Shown here: positions 1 to 5,747 of the stretch, one piece after another
How the letters are laid out: each line of letters begins with the position of its first letter
Position numbering within the stretch: position 1 is the stretch's first letter
Position numbers and translations under genes: made by a program
Assembly: GCA_023404705.1 (NCBI GenBank)
Contig: JAEYAU010000199.1
Location: 1-9,082 of the forward strand
DNA length: 9,082 nt
Direction of reading: 5' to 3'
Source of the DNA: Pseudomonadota bacterium
GTDB taxonomy: Bacteria; Pseudomonadota; Alphaproteobacteria; Rhizobiales; Xanthobacteraceae
Notes under the pieces: model-generated
Told to the model about the DNA's origin: nothing
Database searches by the model: none
Seen by the model: only the letters and a program-made list of their open reading frames with translations

Positions 1-1
1 G

Positions 2-538
2 CTCGCGGCCGTGCAGCTCGCCAAAGCGTTCGGCGCTGGCGTTGTCATCGGCGTGACGCGCGGACCCGAGAAGGCCGCGCGCGTGCGCGACCTCGGCGCC
101 GATCGCGTGATCGAGACGACGCGGCCGGACCTGCGCGATGCGCTGCGCGACGAGGTGCGCGAAGCCACCGACGGCCGCGGCGTCGATATCGTGGTCGATC
201 CGATCGGCGGCGCGGCAACCGATGCGGCGCTGCGGGCCCTCGCCTGGCGCGGACGCCTCGTCGTGATCGGTTTCGCGGGCGGCGACATTCCGACCTTCAA
301 GGCCAACTACCTACTCGTCAAGAACATCGCAGTGTCGGGCCTGCAGTGGTCAGACTATCGCGACCGCACGCCGGATCTCGTCGCCCGCGCGCAGGCCGAG
401 ATCTTCGATCTCGCGGCGCAGGGCAAGATCATGCCCGCGATCGATGCGGTGCTGCCGCTGGCGGACGCCATGAAGGGGCTGCAGCGCATCCGCGAGGACA
501 AGGCGAGCGGGCGCGTGCTGCTGAAGGTCTCGGCCTGA
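2..538 (+). CDS. NADPH:quinone oxidoreductase-like MDR family protein, 3' part only
   Basis: The reading frame is open from the window edge (first whole codon at 2) to a TGA at 536-538, so only about the C-terminal 178 residues are present. The GTG at 11 is an internal valine, not a start. The visible part is the second half of the Rossmann fold and the C-terminal segment of a medium-chain dehydrogenase/reductase of the quinone-reductase type (COG0604). Seen are the nucleotide-fold stretch LAAVQLAKAFGA, then VTRGPEKAARVRDLGADRVI, then VDIVVDPIGG and the strand RLVVIGFAGG. The protein ends in GRVLLKVSA, a usual ending for this family. Members reduce quinones or enones with NADPH in the cytoplasm and lack catalytic zinc. 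The catalytic N-terminal domain and the glycine motif lie off the window, so the substrate cannot be given. The gene converges on the fasciclin gene. Confidence 0.85.
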   Translation, partial: LAAVQLAKAFGAGVVIGVTRGPEKAARVRDLGADRVIETTRPDLRDALRDEVREATDGRGVDIVVDPIGGAATDAALRALAWRGRLVVIGFAGGDIPTFKANYLLVKNIAVSGLQWSDYRDRTPDLVARAQAEIFDLAAQGKIMPAIDAVLPLADAMKGLQRIREDKASGRVLLKVSA

Positions 539-555
539 GCCTTCTGTGCCGCAAC

Positions 556-581
556 GGGGCAGAGCATCACGGCTCTGCCCC
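556..581. terminator. Hairpin between convergent genes, probable bidirectional terminator
   Basis: A perfect 10-bp stem GGGGCAGAGC / GCTCTGCCCC with a 6-nt loop (ATCACG) lies 17 nt after the quinone reductase stop and 25 nt before the fasciclin stop on the other strand. Its place in a 68-nt convergent gap fits a terminator for both genes. The U-tract is poor on both sides (GAGATTTGC on the plus strand), so termination strength is uncertain. Confidence 0.6.
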
Positions 582-606
582 GAGATTTGCTCAGCACGGC
601 TCGCGG

Positions 607-1182
607 TCAGCTCGGCAGCAGCACCGTGTCGATGACGTGGATCACGCCGTTCGATTGGGTGACGTTGGCGATCGTGACGACCGCGACATTGCCCTTCCCA
701 TCCACGATGGTGATCTTGTCGCCCTTCAGGCGGGCCGTGAAGGTGCAGCCGCCGACGGTCTTCACTGGATGGGCGCCGCCGTCGTCCGCGATCATGCGCT
801 TGATGGCATCGGACATCGCATTCGCGGCGACCACATGACAGGTCAGGATCTTCGTGAGCTTGTCCTTGTTCTCGGGCTTGAGCAGGCTGTCGACCGTGCC
901 CTTCGGCAACTTGGCGAAGGCCGAGTTGGTCGGCGCGAACACCGTGAAGGGGCCCGGCCCCTGCAGCGTGTCGACGAGCCCCGCGACTTTGACCGCGGCG
1001 ACGAGGGTCGTGTGGTCTTTCGAATTGACCGCATTCTGGATGATGTTCTTCGAGGGATACATCGGCGCGCCGCCGACGCTGACGGTCTTCTCCTTCGACT
1101 GAGCGGGCGTGAGGGCAACAGCGCCGAAGCTCAGCGCAATCGCGGCAGCGCCGAGGGCAGCCGCTTTGGTGAAGCGGGTCAT
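607..1182 (-). CDS. Secreted fasciclin (FAS1) domain protein
   Basis: A 191-residue protein with an N-terminal signal peptide: basic start MTRFTK, a hydrophobic alanine-rich core to about residue 24, and probable cleavage near residues 27-30. The rest is a single FAS1 domain. It has the H1-type motif FTVFAPTNSAF (residues 79-89) and the closing H2-type motif GVIHVIDTVLLPS (179-191). Single-FAS1 proteins of this size are common in Proteobacteria. They are exported and generally linked to adhesion or extracellular matrix, without a known enzymatic activity. Two cysteines (115 and 146) could form a disulfide after export. The start at 1182 is supported by GGAG five bases upstream. The gene lies 112 nt downstream of the FAD oxidase on the same strand. 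A possible terminator in the gap suggests it has its own promoter, though none is obvious. Confidence 0.9.
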   Translation of the reverse strand: MTRFTKAAALGAAAIALSFGAVALTPAQSKEKTVSVGGAPMYPSKNIIQNAVNSKDHTTLVAAVKVAGLVDTLQGPGPFTVFAPTNSAFAKLPKGTVDSLLKPENKDKLTKILTCHVVAANAMSDAIKRMIADDGGAHPVKTVGGCTFTARLKGDKITIVDGKGNVAVVTIANVTQSNGVIHVIDTVLLPS

Positions 1183-1264
1183 GATGGCTCCGTTCTCGGG
1201 TTGGCCCCGTCTGCGGGGATGCGAGGAGTTACGGAGCGGTCGGGCGCCGGATGCAGGCGCCGCG

Positions 1265-1291
1265 AAGAAAAAGATCTGAGCCGCGAGATCT
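1265..1291 (-). terminator. Possible weak intrinsic terminator after the FAD oxidase gene
   Basis: On the minus strand AGATCT, an 8-nt loop (CGCGGCTC) and AGATCT again form a 6-bp stem at 1272-1291. It is followed directly by TTTTCTTC. It begins three bases after the oxidase stop codon. Position and T-rich tail fit a rho-independent terminator, but the stem is short and AT-containing. Confidence 0.4.
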
Positions 1292-1294
1292 GCG

Positions 1295-2623
1295 TCACAT
1301 CTCCCTCGCGTCGAGTCGCCGGTAGAGCGGCAGGACGAAGGGCGCGAACCTGCGCACGAGGCTGCGGAAGGGCTGCGGCTTCGGTTCGGAGAGCGGCAGG
1401 CCGAGCGTGTCGAGAGCAGCGCCCTGCGTCGCGCGGGCGAGCTCGCGGCCGAGCGAGACAGAGAGTGCGACCGCGCGTCCGTTGCAGCCGACCCAGGCGA
1501 AGGCGTTCGGGCCGAGACTGTGAATGCGCGGGAAACCGGGCACTTCGGGATGCAGCAGGCTGTCCGGCGTCATGCCGATATAGCCGTTCCAGACGAAATC
1601 GAAACCAACGTCACCGAGCTGCGGCCAGAGCCGCTTCAGGCGCGCCGAGACGAGACGGCGCAGATTGGCGCCGTCGCGGCCCGGCAATACGGCCGCGCCG
1701 CCGGACACCACACGGTTTCCGCTCCAGCGCGCGAAATGGAGATCGCGATGCGTGTCGGACATGGCCTGGCGAGCCGGGATGATCGTCTTGGCGATGTTGT
1801 CGCTGATGTGTGTGGTCGCCATCTGCCAGGAGAACACCGGGATCACCTCGCGCGCGATCTGCGGCGCGAGGTCGGGCGCGAAGACATCCGTGTAGGCGTT
1901 GGTGGCGAGGACCAGCGCGCGGGCCGTGACCGAGCCGTCGGCGGATCGGACGGTCCAGCGATCGTTGCTGCGCGCGATCTCGCGTGCGGGCGAGCGCGCG
2001 TAGATCACGGCGCCGCGCTTCACGGCGACGTCGGCGAGGCCGCGCGCGAGCGCGAGCGGATTGATGTGGCCGCCGGTGCGGTTCCAGAAGCCGCCGAACC
2101 AGGCGTCGGAGCCGAGCATCTGCGAGACCGCGGCACGGTCGAGGAGCTCGACGGGCGCGCCGAGGGCGGACCATTCGCGCACGCGTTTTTCGGCAAGCTT
2201 GAAGCGCCCGGGCGAATGCACGGGCTGCACCCAGCCGGTCTGCTCGGCGTCCGCCGCGATGTCATAGCGGCGGACGAGATCGAACAGATAGGCGGCGCTG
2301 TCGCGCAGCAGCGCGTTGAAGCGCTCGCCGGCTTCGCCGTGGCGCGCCACCATGGCGGACGGATCGTGACCCGCGAGCGTCGGGATCACCTGTCCGTTGT
2401 TGCGGCCGGAAGCGCCCCAGCCGGGCTCCGCGGCTTCGATGACGGTCGCGGCGACGCCCATCTCGCGCAAGTGGATCGCCGTCGACAGGCCGGTGTAACC
2501 GGCGCCTATGATGACGACCTCGGAGGTCTGGTCGCCTTCGAGCGCGGGAAGCGCCGGACCGGGCGCACTGACATGCGCCCAGAGCGAGGGCGGCCACGTG
2601 ACCTCTGTCGGCATCTCGCCCAT
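1295..2623 (-). CDS. FAD-dependent oxidoreductase, DAO / gamma-glutamylputrescine oxidase-like (COG0665)
   Basis: A 442-residue cytoplasmic flavoprotein of the D-amino-acid oxidase fold. An N-terminal extension of about 35 residues precedes the dinucleotide-binding strand EVVIIGAGYTG (residues 35-45; GxGxxG 40-45). The acidic end of the second strand is VIEA (61-64). GWGASGRNNGQ (68-78) matches the family's GASGRNGGQ segment that contacts FAD. Near the C-terminus, WNGYIGMTPD and the glycine-rich stretch around WVGCNGRAVALS resemble the closing FAD-contact region of PuuB/OrdL-type oxidases. These oxidise the C-N bond of amines or N-substituted amino acids, releasing hydrogen peroxide. The substrate cannot be read from sequence, and no polyamine or amino-acid catabolic gene lies next to it. 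ATG at 2623 has GAGG three bases upstream; ATG at 2614 is the alternative. The gene is divergent from the VOC gene across 80 nt. Confidence 0.88.
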   Translation of the reverse strand: MGEMPTEVTWPPSLWAHVSAPGPALPALEGDQTSEVVIIGAGYTGLSTAIHLREMGVAATVIEAAEPGWGASGRNNGQVIPTLAGHDPSAMVARHGEAGERFNALLRDSAAYLFDLVRRYDIAADAEQTGWVQPVHSPGRFKLAEKRVREWSALGAPVELLDRAAVSQMLGSDAWFGGFWNRTGGHINPLALARGLADVAVKRGAVIYARSPAREIARSNDRWTVRSADGSVTARALVLATNAYTDVFAPDLAPQIAREVIPVFSWQMATTHISDNIAKTIIPARQAMSDTHRDLHFARWSGNRVVSGGAAVLPGRDGANLRRLVSARLKRLWPQLGDVGFDFVWNGYIGMTPDSLLHPEVPGFPRIHSLGPNAFAWVGCNGRAVALSVSLGRELARATQGAALDTLGLPLSEPKPQPFRSLVRRFAPFVLPLYRRLDAREM

Positions 2624-2631
2624 GCGCCTCG

Positions 2632-2660
2632 TTGCGAGTCTCGGTTTGCGCCGCTATCCA
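2632..2660 (+). promoter_or_regulatory. Candidate promoter for the VOC gene
   Basis: TTGCGA (2632-2637) and TATCCA (2655-2660) are separated by 17 nt in the 80-nt divergent gap, 43 nt before the VOC start. Spacing is ideal, but the -10 is far from consensus, so this is only a candidate. Confidence 0.25.
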
Positions 2661-2703
2661 AGTGCGACAGAACCGCGGTGCGCGCAACCCTCGAGGAGCC
2701 GGA

Positions 2704-3558
2704 ATGACGCTCAAGCACATCCTGGGAGCCGACCATGTGGTGATCGCGGTGCGCGATCTCGACGCGGCGGCGGCGCAATGGCGAGGCCTCGGCTTCACGC
2801 TGTCGCCGCGCGGCACGCATTCGCCGCTGCTCGGCACCGGCAATTACACCATCATGTTCGAGGAGGATTATCTCGAGCTGCTCGGCGTACTGACCGAGAC
2901 CGAGCACAACAAGCCGACGCGGGACTTCCTGGCGCGTCACGAAGGTCTCGAGCGGACGGCCTTCACGACCGACGATGCCGCCGCGGGCGTGGCCGAGCTG
3001 GTGACGCGCGGGCTCGGCGCCGTCGGGCCGATCGATTTCGGGCGGCCGGTCGAGCTGCCGGACGGGCGCAAGGGCGAGGCGCGGTTCCGGGTGTTTCTCT
3101 GGCCCTTGAGCGAGACGCCCGGCGGCATGCGCATCTTCGCGTGCCAGCATCTCACGCGCGACACGGTGTGGATTCCGGAGCTGCAGCGGCACGCCAATGG
3201 CGCGCGGCGCATCGCGCGGATCGAGCTGCTGGCTGCGGTGCCGCGCGAGGCGGCCGCGCATCTTGCGCGCCTGCTCGATCAGCAGCCTGCGGCGGACGGC
3301 GACAGCTGGCGCGTGCGCTCGGGCCGCGGGCGCGCGGATTTTGTGTTCTACGATCAGGCTGAATTCACGCGGCGCTATCCGGACACTGTGCGCAAGGGCG
3401 CCGCAAGTGAAGGAGCGGTCGCGCTCGCGATCGAGACGCGCGATCACGCGGCCGCCGCGCAGGCGCTCGGAGCGCTCGGCGTGGCGCATGACGGCATGAT
3501 CAGCGTGCCGGCCGAAGCCGCGAATGGCGTCATCGTCAGCTTCACGCCAGCGAGCTAG
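2704..3558 (+). CDS. VOC superfamily glyoxalase-like domain protein
   Basis: A 284-residue protein. The start is ATG 2704, because GAGGAG at 2693-2698 lies five bases upstream and homology begins at once with LGADHVVIAVRDLDAAAAQW, a typical first beta-alpha unit of a vicinal-oxygen-chelate domain. The frame is open 24 codons further upstream, but that stretch overlaps the divergent promoter region. His11 and the acidic stretch EEDYLELL (53-60, Glu58) are at positions where VOC metal ligands are usual. The central segment with MRIFACQHL and TRDTVWIPELQRHANGARRI is characteristic of the glyoxalase-like family (PF13468 type). The second half (about 168-284) looks like a second, more diverged VOC module. 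Members are metal-dependent lyases, isomerases or dioxygenases; the substrate is unknown. The stop overlaps that of the convergent tartrate dehydratase homologue. Confidence 0.85.
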   Translation: MTLKHILGADHVVIAVRDLDAAAAQWRGLGFTLSPRGTHSPLLGTGNYTIMFEEDYLELLGVLTETEHNKPTRDFLARHEGLERTAFTTDDAAAGVAELVTRGLGAVGPIDFGRPVELPDGRKGEARFRVFLWPLSETPGGMRIFACQHLTRDTVWIPELQRHANGARRIARIELLAAVPREAAAHLARLLDQQPAADGDSWRVRSGRGRADFVFYDQAEFTRRYPDTVRKGAASEGAVALAIETRDHAAAAQALGALGVAHDGMISVPAEAANGVIVSFTPAS

Positions 3559-3563
3559 CTCGC
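3550..3563. repeat. 14-bp perfect palindrome spanning two overlapping stop codons
   Basis: GCGAGCTAGCTCGC is its own reverse complement. The central CTAG contains the TAG stop of the VOC gene (3556-3558, plus) and the TAG stop of the enolase-family gene (3555-3557, minus), so the two genes overlap tail to tail by four bases. No separate terminator hairpin is visible here. Confidence 0.9.
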
Positions 3564-4631
3564 GAGGCTGCGCATTTCCTTGATCAGGTCGGACTTGCCT
3601 TCGAAGCCGATGCCGGGAAGGTCCGGCATGGTGATGTGGCCGTTCTCGACGCGCACGCCGTCCGGGAAGCCGCCATAGGGCTGGAAGAGATCCGGATAGG
3701 ACTCGTTGCCGCCGAGACCGAGGCCGGCCGCGATGTTGAGCGACATCTGGTGGCCGCCATGCGGGATGCAGCGGCGCCAGGACCAGCCGTAGGATTTGAG
3801 CATGTCGAGGGTGCGCAGATATTCGACCAGGCCGTAGCTGAGCGCGCAGTCGAACTGCAGCCAGTCGCGGTCCTTCCGCATGCCGCCATAACGGATGAGG
3901 TTGCGCGCGTCCTGCATGGAGAACAGGTTCTCGCCGGTCGCCATCGGGAGCGCCTTGGCGTAAGCGACCGCGGTGTCGAGATCGAAGCGGCCATTGGCGT
4001 CGACCGCGAGCTTGCATCCCGCGGGCAGCATCTTCAGCACAGCCTCGATACGCTTGATATCGTCCGCGAGCGGCGCGCCCCCGATCTTCATCTTCACGAC
4101 CGTGTAGCCGCGATCGAGATAACCCTGCATCTCGGAGACCAAGCCTTCGAGACCCTTGCCCGGATAGTAGTAGCCGCCCGCCGCATAGACGAAGACGCGC
4201 GGATCGGCCGTCACCCCGTAACGCTCGGCGAGCAGGCGAAACAGCGGCTTGCCAGCGATCTTGGCGACCGCGTCCCAGACCGCCATGTCGATGGTGCCGA
4301 TGGCGACCGAGCGCTCGCCATGGCCGCCGGGCTTCTCGTTGGTGAACATGGTGGCCCAGATCTTGTGCGGATCGAGGTTGTCGCCGCCCTCACTGACGAG
4401 GGACTTCGGATCGGCTTCCAGGATGCGCGGCGCGAAGCGCTCGCGGATCAGGCCGCCCTGCCCGTAGCGACCGTTGGAGTTGAAGCCGTAGCCGATCACC
4501 GGCTTGCCGTCGCGGATCACGTCGGTGACCACCGCGACGAGACTCAGCGTCATCTTGGAAAAGTCGATGAACGCGTTGGCGATGGGCGACGCGATCGGAG
4601 CCGTGCGCTCCCGGATGTCGACGATGCGCAT
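3555..4631 (-). CDS. tarD: D-tartrate dehydratase (TarD)-like enolase-superfamily protein with an internal in-frame deletion
   Basis: A 358-residue member of the mandelate-racemase/muconate-lactonizing branch of the enolase superfamily. It resembles, from memory, Bradyrhizobium D-tartrate dehydratase (389 residues), which converts D-tartrate to oxaloacetate with Mg2+. Seen are the KMK motif (Lys180, Lys182; Lys182 would be the catalytic base), first metal ligand Asp211 (LAVDANG), third ligand Glu234 (ATGENLF) and catalytic His291 (IPHGGHQ). Between helix AVAYAKAL (221-228) and strand PMATGENL the expected strand with WYEE, carrying the second metal ligand, and its helix are absent. About 29 residues are missing, joined cleanly at codons 228-229 (near 3945-3950). 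The frame is otherwise intact, so it may be a recent pseudogene, a non-catalytic protein or an assembly error. ATG 4631 has AGAGGA ten bases upstream. It lies 18 nt after the iminopeptidase, probably co-transcribed. Confidence 0.88.
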   Translation of the reverse strand: MRIVDIRERTAPIASPIANAFIDFSKMTLSLVAVVTDVIRDGKPVIGYGFNSNGRYGQGGLIRERFAPRILEADPKSLVSEGGDNLDPHKIWATMFTNEKPGGHGERSVAIGTIDMAVWDAVAKIAGKPLFRLLAERYGVTADPRVFVYAAGGYYYPGKGLEGLVSEMQGYLDRGYTVVKMKIGGAPLADDIKRIEAVLKMLPAGCKLAVDANGRFDLDTAVAYAKALPMATGENLFSMQDARNLIRYGGMRKDRDWLQFDCALSYGLVEYLRTLDMLKSYGWSWRRCIPHGGHQMSLNIAAGLGLGGNESYPDLFQPYGGFPDGVRVENGHITMPDLPGIGFEGKSDLIKEMRSLAS

Positions 4632-4649
4632 GAAACCGAGATCCTCTGA

Positions 4650-5615
4650 CTAGTCTTGCGTGTCGCGCGCGGCGAAACGATCCGTCGCTCTGATCAGCTG
4701 ATCGAGGATTCCGGGCTCCGAGGCCGCATGCCCGGCTCCTTCGATGAGATGGAATTCGGCCTCGGGCCAAGCCTTGTGAAGCGCATAGGCATATCTCGCG
4801 GGACACGGCATGTCATAGCGGCCATGAACGATGACGCCGGGAATTCCGCGCAGCCGGTGCGCGTCGCGAAGAAGCTGCCCATCCTCCAGCCAACAGCCGT
4901 GAACGAAGTAGTGATTCTCCAGGCGCGCGAATGCCAAGGCAAAATGCGCATCGTCGTGGCGCGACGCCACGGCGGCGTCGGGCAGCAGCGTGATGGTCTC
5001 GCCTTCCCACAGGCTCCAGGCCCTGGCGGCTTCGATGCGGACGGCCGGATCAGCGCTGGTGAGGCGCTTGCGATAGGCCGCGATCATGTCGCCGCGCTCA
5101 TCGGGCGGAATCGGCGCCAGAAATTTTTCCCACTTGTCGGGGAAGATCTCGGAGACACCGCGTTGGTAATACCAATCCAGCTCGGCCTTGCTGACCGTGT
5201 ACACGCCGCGCACGATCAGCTCGGTGACGCGCCGGGGATGGGTCTCGGCATATGCAAGCCCGAGCGTCGATCCCCAAGAGCCGCCCAGCACCAGCCATTT
5301 CTCGACTCCGGCCAACGTGCGCAAGCGCTCGATATCGGCAACGAGGTGCCACGTGGTGTTTGCCTCGAGCTCCGCATGCGGCGTGGAGCGTCCGCATCCG
5401 CGCTGGTCGAACAGCATGACGTCATAGCGCGCTGGGTCGAACAGCCGCCGGTGGTCCGCCGAACAGCCGCCGCCGGGACCGCCATGCAGAAAGACCGCAG
5501 GCTTGGCGCCCGGCGTCCCGACCCTCTCGTAGTAGATCGTGTGGCCGTCGCCCACGTCGAGCATGCCGGTTTCGTAGGGCTCGATCGGTGGATAGTAGGC
5601 GCGGAGGGAAGACAT
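4650..5615 (-). CDS. pip: Proline iminopeptidase (S33 alpha/beta hydrolase)
   Basis: A 321-residue cytoplasmic peptidase that removes N-terminal proline from peptides. The start is ATG 5615 (MSSLRAYYPP), because GAGGAG lies five bases upstream (plus-strand CTCCTC 5621-5626) and family proteins begin this way. An in-frame ATG at 5660 would add 15 basic residues unlike the family. Seen are the oxyanion motif HGGPGGG (44-50), FDQRGCGRS (69-77), the nucleophile elbow GGSWGS with Ser113, and the rest of the triad at Asp268 (GRYDMPCP) and His296 (GAGHAASE). Glu204 (LWEGE) and Glu233 (RLENHYF) sit where the family holds the proline amino group. Length is normal for the Serratia-type enzyme. It lies 132 nt downstream of gyrB, beyond hairpins, and 18 nt upstream of the tartrate-dehydratase homologue. 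Together these two probably form a small operon. Confidence 0.93.
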   Translation of the reverse strand: MSSLRAYYPPIEPYETGMLDVGDGHTIYYERVGTPGAKPAVFLHGGPGGGCSADHRRLFDPARYDVMLFDQRGCGRSTPHAELEANTTWHLVADIERLRTLAGVEKWLVLGGSWGSTLGLAYAETHPRRVTELIVRGVYTVSKAELDWYYQRGVSEIFPDKWEKFLAPIPPDERGDMIAAYRKRLTSADPAVRIEAARAWSLWEGETITLLPDAAVASRHDDAHFALAFARLENHYFVHGCWLEDGQLLRDAHRLRGIPGVIVHGRYDMPCPARYAYALHKAWPEAEFHLIEGAGHAASEPGILDQLIRATDRFAARDTQD

Positions 5616-5694
5616 CCGAACTCCTCTCGGAATGCTGCGGCGCCCAGCGGCGCGCGTCACTCCGGAGATTCCAGGAAAGGCGCCGGCCGAGCAA

Positions 5695-5730
5695 CCGGCT
5701 GCAAGAAGCCGGCAGCCCGGATGGCTGCCG
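5695..5730 (-). terminator. Two overlapping hairpins after gyrB, probable terminator
   Basis: In the 132-nt gap after gyrB the minus-strand transcript can form CGGCAGCC / GGCTGCCG (8 bp, 5-nt loop, plus-strand 5710-5730). It can also form CCGGCT / AGCCGG (6 bp, 6-nt loop, 5695-5712). The two share three bases, so full pairing of both at once is not possible. A pyrimidine-rich GCTTCTTGC follows the first stem, but there is no true U-tract. The first hairpin begins 18 nt after the gyrB stop, a normal position for a terminator. Confidence 0.45.
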
Positions 5731-5747
5731 ATCAGGCCGCGCTCCGA

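Noticed and set aside
1520..2707. A 395-codon plus-strand frame opposite the FAD oxidase
   Set aside because: The minus-strand frame has clear FAD-binding motifs and a proper start, while this one is low-complexity Arg/Ala/Gly/Asp sequence.
5616..5660. Upstream ATG at 5660 as the start of proline iminopeptidase
   Set aside because: It would add 15 basic residues not seen in the family, whereas ATG 5615 has a well-placed GAGGAG.
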